From Pseudomonas sp. SJZ074 (lineage in GTDB: Bacteria; Pseudomonadota; Gammaproteobacteria; Pseudomonadales; Pseudomonadaceae): a stretch of 64,000 nt of DNA. Position 1 is the stretch's first letter. The number at the start of each line of letters is the position of its first letter. Positions 46,641 to 56,049 of this stretch are shown in pieces. The stretch covers positions 124,001 to 188,000 of the forward strand of contig NZ_VIUE01000004.1 in NCBI RefSeq assembly GCF_007828215.1. Reading direction: 5' to 3'. A program made the translations under genes and the position numbers. The notes under the pieces are model-generated. The model searched no databases and was not told where the DNA came from. It worked only from the letters and a program-made list of their open reading frames with translations.

Positions 46641-48464
46641 CTACTCGCTATGCAGGTTCGCATAAATCGACTCTGCGAGCTTTTTACTGATACCGGGAGC
46701 TTTGGCGATCTCTTCGATGCTGGCACGAGACAGCTCCTGCAATCCACCGAAATGTTTCAACAAGTCCCGTCGCCGTGTCGGGCCGACCCCTGCCACGCCT
46801 TCCAGGGTGGAGGTGCGGCGAGTCTTGCCACGGCGGGCGCGGTGGCCGGTGATGGCGAACCGGTGGGCTTCGTCACGGATCTGCTGGATCAGGTGCAACG
46901 CCGGGGAATCCCCTTTCAGGGTGAATTCATGGGCCGCATCGTTCAGGTACAGGGTCTCGAAACCGGCCTTGCGCGTGGCACCCTTGGCCACGCCCAGGAG
47001 GATCAGGTCGGGAACCATCAGTTCATTGAGCACGTCGCGGGCCATGGACAGTTGCCCTTTGCCACCGTCCACCAGCAGGATGTCCGGGAGCTTGCCCTCC
47101 CCGTCCTTCAGCTTGCCGAAGCGTCGCATCAGTGCCTGGTGCATCGCCGCATAGTCGTCGCCGGCGGTCACGCCTTCGATGTTATAGCGGCGGTAATCGG
47201 ACTTGATCGGGCCTTCCGGGCCGAACACCACGCAGGACGCCACGGTGGCCTCGCCACTGGAGTGGCTGATGTCATAACACTCCAGCCGCTGCGGTGGTTC
47301 GTCCAGGTTGAGGACATCGGCCAAGGCATCGAACCGCGCCGCGACGTGCTGGCGGTTCGCCAAGCGCGCGCCCAGGGCCTGTTCGGCATTGGTGACCGCC
47401 AGTTGTTGCCAGCGCGCCCGGGTGCCGCGCACGCGGTGGCTGATGGTCAGCTCGCGACCGCGAAGCGTATGGATGGCTTCAATCAGGGTCGGGAAGTCCT
47501 CGTGGACCACATTGACGATCAATTCGCTCGGCAGGTCGCGTTCCGGACTGCTGACGTAGTATTGGCCGAGAAACGCCGACATGACCTCGGCCACGTCTTC
47601 CTCGATACCTACCTGGGGGAAGAAGTTCTTGCTGCCAAGCACGCGGCCACCCCGCACGCTGATCAGATGCACGCATGCACCGCCCGGGTTGATGAACGAC
47701 GCGATCACATCGACGTCGCCGCTGCCACCCTCCATGCTCTGCTGGTCCTGTACACGGCGCAGCAGACCAATCTGGTCGCGCAACTCGGCGGCCTTTTCAA
47801 ACTCCAGATTGATCGCAGCCTCTTCCATCGCGGTCGACAACTCATCGGCCAGCGCATTGCTACGACCTTCCAGGAACATCACCGAGTGACGCACGTCCTC
47901 AGCATAGACTTCGGGCTCGACAAACCCCACACAAGGCGCCTTGCAGCGCTTGATCTGATATTGCAGGCAGGGCCGGGTGCGGTTCTTGTAATAGCTGTCT
48001 TCACACTGGCGCACAAAGAAGGTCTTTTGCAGCAGGCTCAGGCTTTCACGAATCGCACCGGCGCTGGGGTAAGGGCCGAAATAGCGGCCCTTGGCCTTTT
48101 TCGCGCCACGGTGAATGCTCAGGCGCGGGAACGCCCCATCGGACAGGAACACGTAGGGGTAGGATTTATCATCCCGCAGCAGAATGTTATACGGCGGCCG
48201 CCACTCCTTGATCAGCGTCTGCTCGAGCAGCAGCGCCTCGGTTTCGTTGGCGGTGATCGTGGTTTCGATCTGCGCGATGCGCCCCACCAGCGCGGCGGTC
48301 TTGGGGGCCAGGCCGGTCTTGCGAAAGTAGCTGGCCAGGCGCTTCTTGAGATTCTTGGCCTTGCCCACGTACAGCAGGCGTGCGTCGCCGTCGAACATGC
48401 GGTACACGCCGGGACGGCCACTGCATGTGGACAGGAAAGCACTGGGATCAAACAGTTCGGTCAT
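46641..48464 (-). CDS. uvrC: UvrABC excinuclease subunit C
   Basis: Makes both incisions in nucleotide excision repair. The 607-residue protein has an N-terminal GIY-YIG nuclease ([25 protein letters not shown]), a Cys-containing region ([13 protein letters not shown]), a UVR domain around residue 210, and the RNase H-like nuclease half ([18 protein letters not shown]). C-terminal helix-hairpin-helix motifs ([21 protein letters not shown]) close it. It is two bases downstream of gacA, matching the co-transcribed gacA-uvrC pair known in Pseudomonas and enterics. Confidence 0.97.
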   Translation of the reverse strand: MTELFDPSAFLSTCSGRPGVYRMFDGDARLLYVGKAKNLKKRLASYFRKTGLAPKTAALVGRIAQIETTITANETEALLLEQTLIKEWRPPYNILLRDDKSYPYVFLSDGAFPRLSIHRGAKKAKGRYFGPYPSAGAIRESLSLLQKTFFVRQCEDSYYKNRTRPCLQYQIKRCKAPCVGFVEPEVYAEDVRHSVMFLEGRSNALADELSTAMEEAAINLEFEKAAELRDQIGLLRRVQDQQSMEGGSGDVDVIASFINPGGACVHLISVRGGRVLGSKNFFPQVGIEEDVAEVMSAFLGQYYVSSPERDLPSELIVNVVHEDFPTLIEAIHTLRGRELTISHRVRGTRARWQQLAVTNAEQALGARLANRQHVAARFDALADVLNLDEPPQRLECYDISHSSGEATVASCVVFGPEGPIKSDYRRYNIEGVTAGDDYAAMHQALMRRFGKLKDGEGKLPDILLVDGGKGQLSMARDVLNELMVPDLILLGVAKGATRKAGFETLYLNDAAHEFTLKGDSPALHLIQQIRDEAHRFAITGHRARRGKTRRTSTLEGVAGVGPTRRRDLLKHFGGLQELSRASIEEIAKAPGISKKLAESIYANLHSE

Positions 48465-48466
48465 TA

Positions 48467-49108
48467 TCAGGCGCTGGCATCGACCATGCCATGACGCACT
48501 GCCAGCAGCGTCAGCTCGACATCACTGCTGATCGAAAGCTTCTCGAAGATACGGTAACGGTAGGTGTTGACGGTTTTCGGCGACAGGCACAGTTTATCGG
48601 AGATGATCTGCACTTTTTGACAACCGACTATCATCAAGGCGATCTGGATTTCCCGCTCCGACAACGCATCGAAGGGCGATTCATTGGTCGGCTGGAATGA
48701 TTTGATCGCCAACTGCTGGGCGATCTGCGGGCTGATGTAGCGCTGCCCGGCGAACACCAGGCGGATGGCCTGGACCATCTCGTTCAAGCCGGCGCCCTTG
48801 GTGAGGTAACCCGCCGCGCCCGCTTGCAGCAACCGGGTCGGGAACGGATCTTCCTCACAGACGGTTACCGCGACCACCTTGATGTCCGGGTGACTGCGCA
48901 GCAGCTTGCGCGTGGCCTCAAGACCGCCGATGCCAGGCATCTTCACGTCCATGAGGACCACATCGGGTTTCAATTCACGCGCCTTGATCAGGGACTCTTC
49001 CCCGGATTCGGCCTGACCAACCACCTGCAGACCGTCGATGTCAGCCAGCATTCGTGTAATGCCCGTACGAACGAGATCATGGTCATCGACCACTAACACC
49101 CTAATCAA
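48467..49108 (-). CDS. gacA: Global response regulator GacA
   Basis: Response regulator of the GacS/GacA system; it drives small RNAs rsmX/Y/Z and through them biofilm and secondary-metabolite genes. The 213-residue protein has a receiver with Asp54 in VLMDVKMPG and a LuxR-type helix-turn-helix with [19 protein letters not shown]. The start codon is TTG at 49108 behind GAGGTG; a TTG start is also reported for other Pseudomonas gacA genes. It belongs to the conserved core, not the island, but is well placed to influence cellulose genes in trans. Confidence 0.97.
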   Translation of the reverse strand: MIRVLVVDDHDLVRTGITRMLADIDGLQVVGQAESGEESLIKARELKPDVVLMDVKMPGIGGLEATRKLLRSHPDIKVVAVTVCEEDPFPTRLLQAGAAGYLTKGAGLNEMVQAIRLVFAGQRYISPQIAQQLAIKSFQPTNESPFDALSEREIQIALMIVGCQKVQIISDKLCLSPKTVNTYRYRIFEKLSISSDVELTLLAVRHGMVDASA

Positions 49109-49235
49109 GCAGACACCTCACCATTCGGTCTTATATGGACTGCCTCACACCTTAGCAAAAAGCTTCCGGCAGACCTAGCGCCAAGGGGCATTAAAAAGTT
49201 ACAGCAAGTCTTCCCGGGACAAGCTATCCGAGGCC

Positions 49236-49670
49236 TCAAGCCTCAGCGTCTCGCTGCATTCTCAGGAAACACTCATCCTCACCCGCGACGTATAGCCCCA
49301 TGCGTTCATAGAGCTTCCTGGCCGGATTGTCCTTGAACACCGTCAGGCGCAACGCCGGGCGCCGCTCCAACGCGACCATGTCCCATGCCTGTCCAATCGC
49401 CCATGTCCCGGCGCCCTGCCCCCGGAACGCCGGGGCGATCTGTAATTCCCGGATATACAAGGCCCTGGCATCGCGGCTCAGACTGACAAACCCCAGCACC
49501 CGGTCCTCGCGGCAGATCAGCCAGTTCTGGCGAATGATCCATGCCAGGTCAAATGCCTCGTCCTGCCAGAGCAAATCATGGCGCAGGTAATACGGCAGCA
49601 TGTTGGCGCAGGTCAGTTGCCGGGCGAAATCGATGTCTGTGGTGGTGGCCGCACGCCACTGGAAACTCAT
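49236..49670 (-). CDS. GNAT-family N-acetyltransferase
   Basis: A 144-residue acetyl-CoA-dependent acetyltransferase of unknown substrate. It has the GNAT fold pattern: a central VLGFVSLSRD strand, ALYIRELQIAPAFRGQGAGTWAI with the Q/RxxGxG/A pyrophosphate-binding loop (RGQGAG), and a C-terminal NPARKLYERMGL. The start at 49670 is backed by GAGGT; upstream in-frame ATGs would overlap the leader region of the next operon. Divergent from the DAHP synthase leader. Confidence 0.9.
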   Translation of the reverse strand: MSFQWRAATTTDIDFARQLTCANMLPYYLRHDLLWQDEAFDLAWIIRQNWLICREDRVLGFVSLSRDARALYIRELQIAPAFRGQGAGTWAIGQAWDMVALERRPALRLTVFKDNPARKLYERMGLYVAGEDECFLRMQRDAEA

Positions 49671-49859
49671 GGGTACCTCGTCAAAACAACGCCAACGAAA
49701 TTTGCGAGCCGAATGACAGCATCCAGGCGCAAGACCAGAGTTTGTCATAATGTCAGCCAGACTCAATGCCACGAACAATTGCATCTCGGCGATAGAAACT
49801 TCTTATTGAATCGGAGCCCCAGCCTCGGTAAGCTCGGGACCATTCATCGGAGACAGACC

Positions 49860-49988
49860 ATGTTCAACGCCCTCTCACCGCTTCAAGCCGTCAGCGCCCC
49901 GCGCTCGGTTGCGGCTGCCCGGGCGAACAGCGTTGCTGCTCCGGCCAACTTTTATTTTGGGTATTGGTTTAGCCACTGGCGCGCCTGA
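49860..49988 (+). CDS. Aromatic-rich leader peptide 1 (attenuation)
   Basis: A 42-codon frame behind a GGAGAC ribosome-binding site. It ends NFYFGYWFSHWRA: three consecutive aromatic residues, two further Phe or Tyr, and two Trp in the last 13 codons. Followed within 50 bases by a strong terminator. This is the layout of transcription attenuation controlled by charged tRNA-Phe, -Tyr and -Trp. Regulated gene: the DAHP synthase at 50.3 kb. Confidence 0.85.
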   Translation: MFNALSPLQAVSAPRSVAAARANSVAAPANFYFGYWFSHWRA

Positions 49989-50036
49989 TACCCAACCGGC
50001 GCCCACTTTAACGGGTCGCCTTCCAGAGTTCATAAA

Positions 50037-50074
50037 CCCCCGGTCGGCCTCCCGACCGGGGGTTTTGTTTTTTC
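50037..50074 (+). terminator. Attenuator (Rho-independent terminator) before DAHP synthase
   Basis: An eleven-base-pair perfect stem, CCCCCGGTCGG with CCGACCGGGGG, has a four-base loop and is followed by TTTTGTTTTTT. It stands 48 bases after the stop of leader peptide 1 and well before the structural gene, so it acts as an attenuator. Confidence 0.92.
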
Positions 50075-50117
50075 AGCCCTGTATTTTTGCAACACCGACA
50101 ACTTTGAGGGTCAAGCC

Positions 50118-50267
50118 ATGAACTACGCCACTTATTACCGTTACGACTTTTGCGCCTGGCGATTTACCAGCCTCCGCTCGGGACAGCCTGCCGCCTCCGA
50201 TCGGTCACCTATCGGTGGCATGCCAACACTTAAGGCCAGTACGGCCAACTGTCGAACACCCCACTAG
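50118..50267 (+). CDS. Second Tyr-rich leader peptide
   Basis: A 49-codon frame beginning MNYATYYRYDFCAWRF: four Tyr, two Phe and one Trp in the first 16 codons. A GAGGG lies 9-10 bases upstream of the ATG. It sits after the attenuator and ends 46 bases before the DAHP synthase ATG. Within it GCCTCCGAT and ATCGGTGGC can form a hairpin without a T-run. Likely a second translational or attenuation sensor of aromatic amino-acid supply (inference). Confidence 0.6.
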   Translation: MNYATYYRYDFCAWRFTSLRSGQPAASDRSPIGGMPTLKASTANCRTPH

Positions 50268-50312
50268 GGCCGGCGCGGGAACGAACCCGCTGCACGCCCA
50301 GGAAGCCAGATC

Positions 50313-51383
50313 ATGAATTCGTCCGTCTCCGCTTTGCCGCTGTCCACGCTCAACCCTGCCAATGAAGCCCTGACCCTGCGTCTGCCCAGCTCGTTGCAGC
50401 TCAAACATCAAGTCCCCCTCAGCCACGCGTTGAGCCAACAAGTCGACGCCCATCGCCAGGCCGTCCGTGCAATCCTGGACGGTGAGGATGCTCGCCTGCT
50501 GGTCATTGTTGGCCCGTGCTCCATCCACGACCCGAGATCCGCCCTTGAATACGCCGCCAACCTGGCGCGCCTGGCCCGCGAGGTGAGCAACAGCATGCTC
50601 CTGGTGATGCGCGCCTACGTGGAAAAGCCCCGCACGACCGTGGGCTGGAAAGGCCTGGCGTACGATCCCGACCTGGATGGTAGCGATGACATGGCGGGCG
50701 GCCTGACACTGTCCCGGGAACTGATGCGGGAAATGCTGCAGCTCGGCCTGCCCGTCGCCACCGAACTGTTGCAACCCATGGCCGCCAACTACTTCGACGA
50801 CCTGCTCAGTTGGGTCGCCATTGGCGCACGCACCACCGAATCGCAGATCCACCGGGAAATGGCCAGCGGCCTCGGCATACCCGTCGGCTTCAAGAACGGC
50901 ACCGACGGCGGCGTCGGGATCGCCTGCGACGCCATGCGCTCCGCCGCCCACCCTCACCGGCATTTCGGCGTCGACGGCCAGGGGCATCCGGCAATCATCC
51001 AGACCCAGGGCAACCCCGACACCCACCTGGTGCTGCGGGGTGGACACCGCGGCCCGAACTACGACCGCCAGAGCGTCGCGCAGATACACAATGATCTGAA
51101 CCGCCTGAAGATACCGGCCCGGATCATGGTGGATTGCAGTCACGCCAACAGCGGCAAGGATCCCTCGCGCCAGCCGGAGGTATTCAACGACGTGCTGGCG
51201 CAGCGGCTGCAAGGGAACCGCGCGTTGATCGGCATGATGATCGAGAGCCATCTGTTCGAAGGCTGCCAGCCCATCAGCCCGTCGATGCGCTACGGCGTAT
51301 CGGTGACTGACGGCTGCCTTGGCTGGGAATCCACCGAGCAACTGCTACGTCAGGCCCACCGTCAGTTGCTATCAGCCACCTGA
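50313..51383 (+). CDS. 3-deoxy-7-phosphoheptulonate (DAHP) synthase, class I
   Basis: First enzyme of the shikimate pathway: phosphoenolpyruvate plus erythrose 4-phosphate. The 356-residue protein has the AroF/G/H pattern: IVGPCSIHDPRSALEYA with the metal-ligand Cys, VMRAYVEKPRTTVGWKG, GARTTESQIHREMASG, VGFKNGTDG, LRGGHRGPNY and VDCSHANSGKD. The double leader with Phe, Tyr and Trp codons suggests control by all aromatic amino acids, with Tyr and Phe weighted. I do not assign a specific aroF/aroG/aroH name because feedback residues cannot be judged here. Confidence 0.95.
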   Translation: MNSSVSALPLSTLNPANEALTLRLPSSLQLKHQVPLSHALSQQVDAHRQAVRAILDGEDARLLVIVGPCSIHDPRSALEYAANLARLAREVSNSMLLVMRAYVEKPRTTVGWKGLAYDPDLDGSDDMAGGLTLSRELMREMLQLGLPVATELLQPMAANYFDDLLSWVAIGARTTESQIHREMASGLGIPVGFKNGTDGGVGIACDAMRSAAHPHRHFGVDGQGHPAIIQTQGNPDTHLVLRGGHRGPNYDRQSVAQIHNDLNRLKIPARIMVDCSHANSGKDPSRQPEVFNDVLAQRLQGNRALIGMMIESHLFEGCQPISPSMRYGVSVTDGCLGWESTEQLLRQAHRQLLSAT

Positions 51384-52465
51384 ATGTCGTGCATGCCCTC
51401 CTTCGGGAGGGCGTTCGTGGAGCGCACATGAATCTCGACTCCAGCGAAATGCTGGCTCACATCGTCCAGGCGCTCGACCTGATAGCGAACCCGCACCGAT
51501 CTACCCCGCTGACTCTGCCAATAGTCCGCCGGGACCACGAAGGTCATCGGTTGGCCGACGTTTGACGGGGCGATTTCGCGCTCGCTGACATAGGCGTAGC
51601 TGCCATCGCATTGCAGCCAGACCAACTCGCCAATCTCGAATCCGGCATTGTCGATGGTAATGGTTACCCCTTTCTCCTGCTCGTCGACATCCAGCTCACC
51701 CTGCTTCACACCCGGGATCCGGGGCGCCCTCAGCGGCGGGCGCACCAGGGCGCCGATGTGCAGCGACAAGGTTTCGGCGCGGCGTACGGAATGGCCGCGC
51801 CTGACGACATAAGCCAGCTCCAGGCGATGCCCCAGGTGCGGGGCAATCTGTGCGTGATCTATCCAGAACGAGACTTCGCGGCCGACGGCATGGGCTTCGA
51901 TGTCCAGTACATCGCGCCAGAGCGCCTTGGAATCCCTGCTGCCGATCAGGATCAGCCGGTCCCCGACAGCCATTCTTGAATAAGGCCGAATGCTCACGCA
52001 GGTACCCTCGGGGACACGCTTCGGATCGAGGCTGCCGCCCACCGCATCGGTGGCAACGGCCGGCAGCAGTTGCGGCGCTGCATCACCGATCACCAATTGC
52101 AGGGGCTCCGAGTGCATCGGGGCCGGAAGCCGTCTACCGGTGACTTGATAAAAGATGTCCAGCGAGCCGCCGTCCAGCTCGGCGATGTGGGGCTCGCGCA
52201 CGACGAAGATGACGTCCCGGTCGACCTGTCGTTCTGTGACGGACCGGCGGACCTCATGTCGATACGGCTCGCCGTCCGAATTGAGCCCATGCCAGAACAG
52301 CAGCACTTCATCGCCGCACGTCATCATCGGATAGGGTTTGAGAGTAATGGCAACCTTGCTCCAGGCCGGGTTGATCACCCCGCCCTTTGCCGCCGCCAGG
52401 ATGGGGGCCCGGAGTTTCGTCCGAGCGCTGAGCCGGGCTCGCCGGCCAAATGGGTCAGTGGTCAT
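51362..52465 (-). CDS. Protein of unknown function with three beta-sandwich-like repeats
   Basis: 367 residues, not recognised. Three units of roughly 90-100 residues are visible. Each has a hydrophobic strand such as CGDEVLLFWHG, VGDRLILIGSR or IGELVWLQCDG, a later basic or aromatic strand such as GGSLDIFYQV, GHRLELAYVV or SVRVRYQV, and often a closing LxLxIG. The pattern suggests Ig-like or other beta-sandwich domains. No signal peptide or membrane helix is visible. The gene is convergent with DAHP synthase, overlapping its 3' end by 22 bases. Similar repeat proteins seem common in plant-associated Pseudomonas, but I cannot name the family. Confidence 0.75.
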   Translation of the reverse strand: MTTDPFGRRARLSARTKLRAPILAAAKGGVINPAWSKVAITLKPYPMMTCGDEVLLFWHGLNSDGEPYRHEVRRSVTERQVDRDVIFVVREPHIAELDGGSLDIFYQVTGRRLPAPMHSEPLQLVIGDAAPQLLPAVATDAVGGSLDPKRVPEGTCVSIRPYSRMAVGDRLILIGSRDSKALWRDVLDIEAHAVGREVSFWIDHAQIAPHLGHRLELAYVVRRGHSVRRAETLSLHIGALVRPPLRAPRIPGVKQGELDVDEQEKGVTITIDNAGFEIGELVWLQCDGSYAYVSEREIAPSNVGQPMTFVVPADYWQSQRGRSVRVRYQVERLDDVSQHFAGVEIHVRSTNALPKEGMHDIQVADSN

Positions 52466-52791
52466 GTATGGGTTCCAATCCTTGGATGAAGACGCCCTTT
52501 CCTGTAACGGCGTCTGACAGAGCCATTAAAACCTGCTCCTCGCAAACCCGCAGTCAGACAAGACGACAGCGCGGGTGGTCCCTTGCACTTGAGACTGTAG
52601 CTGCATGCAACCGGGTCTATCAGACGCATCCCGAAACCAAACACATCATTCGGCCACTTTTCTGATTCTTCCCGCCTTCTCTAGTCCGTTTTCGGTCGGC
52701 CACAGCGGTTTCTTCCTACACCCCGGCGCAAGAGGCTGCATTACAGTGGTGTCGCAAATTCAACATGAACCTCTTCGAAAAAGGTACGAAC
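52466..52791. other. Intergenic region between divergent genes
   Basis: About 325 bases between the divergent starts of the repeat protein and the hydrolase-like gene. Must contain both promoters. I see no palindrome, RNA gene or clear sigma-70 box that I would defend. Confidence 0.5.
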
Positions 52792-53670
52792 ATGCAACGG
52801 AATGCAACCACTCAATTTCCTATCCTGTTGGTACATGGTTTGTTCGGGTTTGACAGGGTCGCTGGCTCCGAACTTTTCCTGGGCATCAAGCAGGCACTGC
52901 GCAGCGCCGGCGCCCGGGCATTCATCCCATACCTGTCGGCCACCTACGCCAATGAGGCTCGCGGTGAAGAGTTGCTACTCCAGATCGATCGGGTCCTGAG
53001 CGGAACCGGGGCCACCAGGGTCAACCTGATCGGGCACGGCCAAGGCGCATTGGCGTCCCGCTATGCCGCTGCGCTGGCGCCCGGAAAGGTCGCCTCGGTG
53101 ACCTCGGTCAGCGGGCCCAACCACGGCTCGGAACTGGCCGACTTCCTGCGCAAGGCCCTCACGCCCGGACGCCTGCCGGAGCACGTCGCGAGCAGGGTCG
53201 CCACATTGTTTGTCGACTTTATTGCGCTGCTCGGCGGCCAGGCACGACTCCCACACAACGCCATCGCCGCATTGGCGGCACTGACCACTGAAGGCGTTGG
53301 CGCATTCAACGATAAATACCCGCAAGGCCTGCCCAGGAACTGGGGAAGCAAGGGACCGGAGCTGGTCAACGGCGTGCGCTACTACTCCTGGAGCGGCACG
53401 CTGCAAGAAACACCCGGCGCAGAGCCCAAGGCGACGGATCCCTTCCAGGTGTTCTGCCGGGCCTTCTCCGAATATTTCATCACCGAAGCCGGACAGAACG
53501 ACGGGCTGGTGGGGCGCTTCAGCTCGCACCTGGGCAGGGTCATCCGCTCCGACTATCCGATGGATCATCTGCAGGCCATCCATCATCCGTCCGGGTGCAC
53601 GCACAAGGGGACAACCCCGCTGGAACTTTATGTACGGCACGCCGAACGCCTGCGCAAAGCGGGGCTGTAA
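52792..53670 (+). CDS. Lipase-like alpha/beta-hydrolase lacking the nucleophilic serine
   Basis: A 292-residue homologue of Pseudomonas family I lipases. The oxyanion segment FPILLVHGLFGFD and VNLIGHGQGALASRYAAALAPGKVASVTSVSGPNHGSE follow the family closely. The nucleophile elbow is G-H-G-Q-G, with Gly83 where GHSxG has Ser; one base (AGC to GGC) separates the two. A candidate Asp (NDGLVG) and His (MDHLQAIHH) remain. There is no signal peptide. The start at 52792 has AAAGG upstream; ATG 52765 is in frame but unsupported. It may be a non-catalytic binding protein or a degraded lipase. Confidence 0.88.
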   Translation: MQRNATTQFPILLVHGLFGFDRVAGSELFLGIKQALRSAGARAFIPYLSATYANEARGEELLLQIDRVLSGTGATRVNLIGHGQGALASRYAAALAPGKVASVTSVSGPNHGSELADFLRKALTPGRLPEHVASRVATLFVDFIALLGGQARLPHNAIAALAALTTEGVGAFNDKYPQGLPRNWGSKGPELVNGVRYYSWSGTLQETPGAEPKATDPFQVFCRAFSEYFITEAGQNDGLVGRFSSHLGRVIRSDYPMDHLQAIHHPSGCTHKGTTPLELYVRHAERLRKAGL

Positions 53671-53764
53671 TCGGCAGGTTCAAGGTTTTGACGCATTTTT
53701 GACAACAACCGTCCAGTGATTCCGGTAGGCTCACCCCCTTTAAACCTGTTGAAAGGAAATTCCC

Positions 53765-54046
53765 ATGGCAAAAGCCACTGCCCGCCACATCCTGGTTTCC
53801 AGCGAAGACAAGTGCAACGAACTCAAGACCCAGATCGAAGCCGGTGCCGATTTCGCCGAAATCGCGAAAGCCAACTCCACGTGCCCGTCCAGCCGTCAGG
53901 GCGGCGACCTGGGTTCGTTCAGCCCAGGCCAGATGGTCAAAGAATTCGACACCGTGGTGTTCAGCGCACCGATCAACGTGGTACAGGGCCCGGTCAAGAC
54001 CCAGTTCGGCTATCACTTGCTGGAAGTGACCAGCCGCCAGGACTGA
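53765..54046 (+). CDS. ppiC: Small parvulin-type peptidyl-prolyl isomerase
   Basis: A 93-residue stand-alone parvulin domain in the cytoplasm, catalysing cis-trans isomerisation at prolines. It has the complete pattern: ATARHILVSSEDKCNELK, FAEIAKANSTCPSS, GGDLGSFSPGQMVKEFD and TQFGYHLLEVT. Length and sequence match PpiC/Par10-like proteins. A good GAAAGG site lies upstream. Confidence 0.95.
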   Translation: MAKATARHILVSSEDKCNELKTQIEAGADFAEIAKANSTCPSSRQGGDLGSFSPGQMVKEFDTVVFSAPINVVQGPVKTQFGYHLLEVTSRQD

Positions 54047-54054
54047 GCGTGACG

Positions 54055-54082
54055 GTGGTGAGGGAACTTGCTCCCTCGCCAC
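54055..54082. repeat. Short inverted repeat (REP-like)
   Basis: GGTGAGGGA-acttgc-TCCCTCGCC forms a near-perfect stem just after ppiC. A similar GGCGAGGGGATTTATCCCCTCGCC stands after bdhA. Probably small extragenic palindromes that can also serve as transcript ends. Confidence 0.55.
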
Positions 54083-54180
54083 CGCAGTTTCTCGCACCAC
54101 TCCTTGACCATAGGGCTGGCGATCAGCGCGCCGCTCGCGTAAAAATCGTGGTCATCGATCACCCGGCTTTAAGGCTGACA

Positions 54181-56049
54181 ATGCGACTGGTGTTTCCCTC
54201 TCTGTTTCTGGCTGCCGCGCTCCTGCTGACAGGCGCCGCCGGTGTGTCTGCCGCACCACAACATGCCCTGACCGTCTATGGTGAACCGGCCAAGTACCCC
54301 GAAGGCTTCAGCCATTTCGCCTATGCCAATCCCCAGGCTCCCAAGGGTGGCACCCTGCGCCGCTCGGCCATCGAGATCGGCCAGTTCGATCACGTGCTGC
54401 CCTACATCGACAAAGGCATCGGGGTCAGTCAGATCGACGGCATGCTGTATTCGCCCCTGGCCCAACGCTCCCTGGATGAGCCCTACACCGTCTACGGCCT
54501 GGTGGCACAAAGCATGGAACGCGCGGATGACGGCCTGTCCCTGCGCTTCTACCTGAACCCCAAGGCCCGCTTTGCCGACGGCAAGCCCATCACCGCCGAA
54601 GACGTGCGCTACAGCTTCGAGCTGCTGATGACCCAGGGCAGCCTGCGCTATCGCACCCAGTTCGCGGCCGTCAAAGGCGTCGAAGTCGAAGGCGAGCGCA
54701 CCGTTCGCTTCGATTTCAAGAGCAACGAAAACCGCACCCTGCCCCTGGATATCGCCACCCTGCCGGTGTTTCCCGAGCATTGGTGGAAAACCCGCGACTT
54801 TGCCAGCGGAGGTGGCTATGAAGCGCCGCTGGGCAGCGGGCCGTACCGGGTCGGCAAGGTCGATTCCGGGCGCAGCATCACCTTCGAACGCAACGCCGAC
54901 TGGTGGGGCAAGGACCTGCCGGTCAGCCGAGGGCTCTATAACTTCGATCATTTCAGCATCGAGTACTTCGGCGACACCGACGTGGCGCGCCAGGTACTGC
55001 GTGGCGGCGCCTACGACTACAACCGCGAATTCTCCGCCACGGGTTTTTCCATCGGCTACGACAGCCCGGCGCTGCGCGACGGGCGCCTGCAGAAAGCCCA
55101 CCTGGCCACCGAAGCCCCACAAACGGCCCAGGGCTTCGTGTTCAATCTGCAAAAGCCGCAGTTCCAGGATCGCCGCGTACGCCAGGCCCTGGCGATGCTC
55201 TGGGATTTCGAATGGAGCAACCGGCAGATGATGCGCAACCTCTATGTACGCCAGCAGAGCTTCTTCTCCAACACCGACCTGGCTGCCCGAGAGCTGCCCG
55301 ATGCGAGCGAACTGGCGATCCTTGAACCGCTGCGCGGGAAAGTCCCCGACGAGGTTTTCACCCAGGTGTTCCAGGCGCCGAAGACCGACGGCAGCGGCGT
55401 GATCCGCGACAAGCAATTGCAGGCCCTGGCACTGCTGGAACAGGCCGGCTGGAAACCCGATGGTGATCGCCTGGTCAATGCCGAGGGCGAGCCGCTGAGT
55501 TTCACCTTCCTCAACAGCCAGAACGGCATGGACCGCCTGCTGCTGCCCTACAAACGCACGCTGGCGCAGATCGGCATCGACATGAGCATCCGGCGCATCG
55601 ACCCATCCCAGTACGTCAACCGCCTGATGAGTCGCGACTACGACATGATCGTCACCGGTTACCCGGTCAGCACCTCGCCCGGCACCGAGCTCTACAATTA
55701 CTTCGGTTCGGCGGCAGCCAACGACCCGGGTGCCAACAACTACATGGCATTGCAGAATCCTGCTGTCGATGCACTGATCGACGGGCTGGTCAAGGCCACC
55801 ACCCAGGACGACATGCTCCGTCACGCCCACGCGCTGGACCGGGTGCTGCAATGGAACTACTACTGGATTCCCAACTACTACCCACCGGGCAGCTCGACCG
55901 TATGGTGGAACCGCTTCGGCATGCCCAAGGTGCAAGCCGCCAATGACGAGGCCATCGAGAGCTGGTGGGAAGTCAGCACCACGCCCTTGACCAATGAGCA
56001 GATGACCGCCGAGCGAATCAGGCGTGGTACCTCTGGAGGGCGTCACTGA
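54181..56049 (+). CDS. yejA: Peptide ABC transporter substrate-binding protein (YejA type)
   Basis: A 622-residue periplasmic binding protein of the DppA/OppA family 5, closest in pattern to YejA/microcin C-type carriers. The signal peptide is approximately [21 protein letters not shown], with cleavage near [19 protein letters not shown]. The typical segments [44 protein letters not shown] and [18 protein letters not shown] are present. The start at 54181 is chosen for the signal peptide; the longer frame overlaps ppiC. The stop overlaps the yejB ATG (TGATG). Confidence 0.93.
   Translation: MRLVFPSLFLAAALLLTGAAGVSAAPQHALTVYGEPAKYPEGFSHFAYANPQAPKGGTLRRSAIEIGQFDHVLPYIDKGIGVSQIDGMLYSPLAQRSLDEPYTVYGLVAQSMERADDGLSLRFYLNPKARFADGKPITAEDVRYSFELLMTQGSLRYRTQFAAVKGVEVEGERTVRFDFKSNENRTLPLDIATLPVFPEHWWKTRDFASGGGYEAPLGSGPYRVGKVDSGRSITFERNADWWGKDLPVSRGLYNFDHFSIEYFGDTDVARQVLRGGAYDYNREFSATGFSIGYDSPALRDGRLQKAHLATEAPQTAQGFVFNLQKPQFQDRRVRQALAMLWDFEWSNRQMMRNLYVRQQSFFSNTDLAARELPDASELAILEPLRGKVPDEVFTQVFQAPKTDGSGVIRDKQLQALALLEQAGWKPDGDRLVNAEGEPLSFTFLNSQNGMDRLLLPYKRTLAQIGIDMSIRRIDPSQYVNRLMSRDYDMIVTGYPVSTSPGTELYNYFGSAAANDPGANNYMALQNPAVDALIDGLVKATTQDDMLRHAHALDRVLQWNYYWIPNYYPPGSSTVWWNRFGMPKVQAANDEAIESWWEVSTTPLTNEQMTAERIRRGTSGGRH

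Noticed and set aside
49108..49108. TTG start of gacA as an anomaly
   Set aside because: A TTG start behind a good ribosome-binding site is, from memory, usual for gacA in Pseudomonas.
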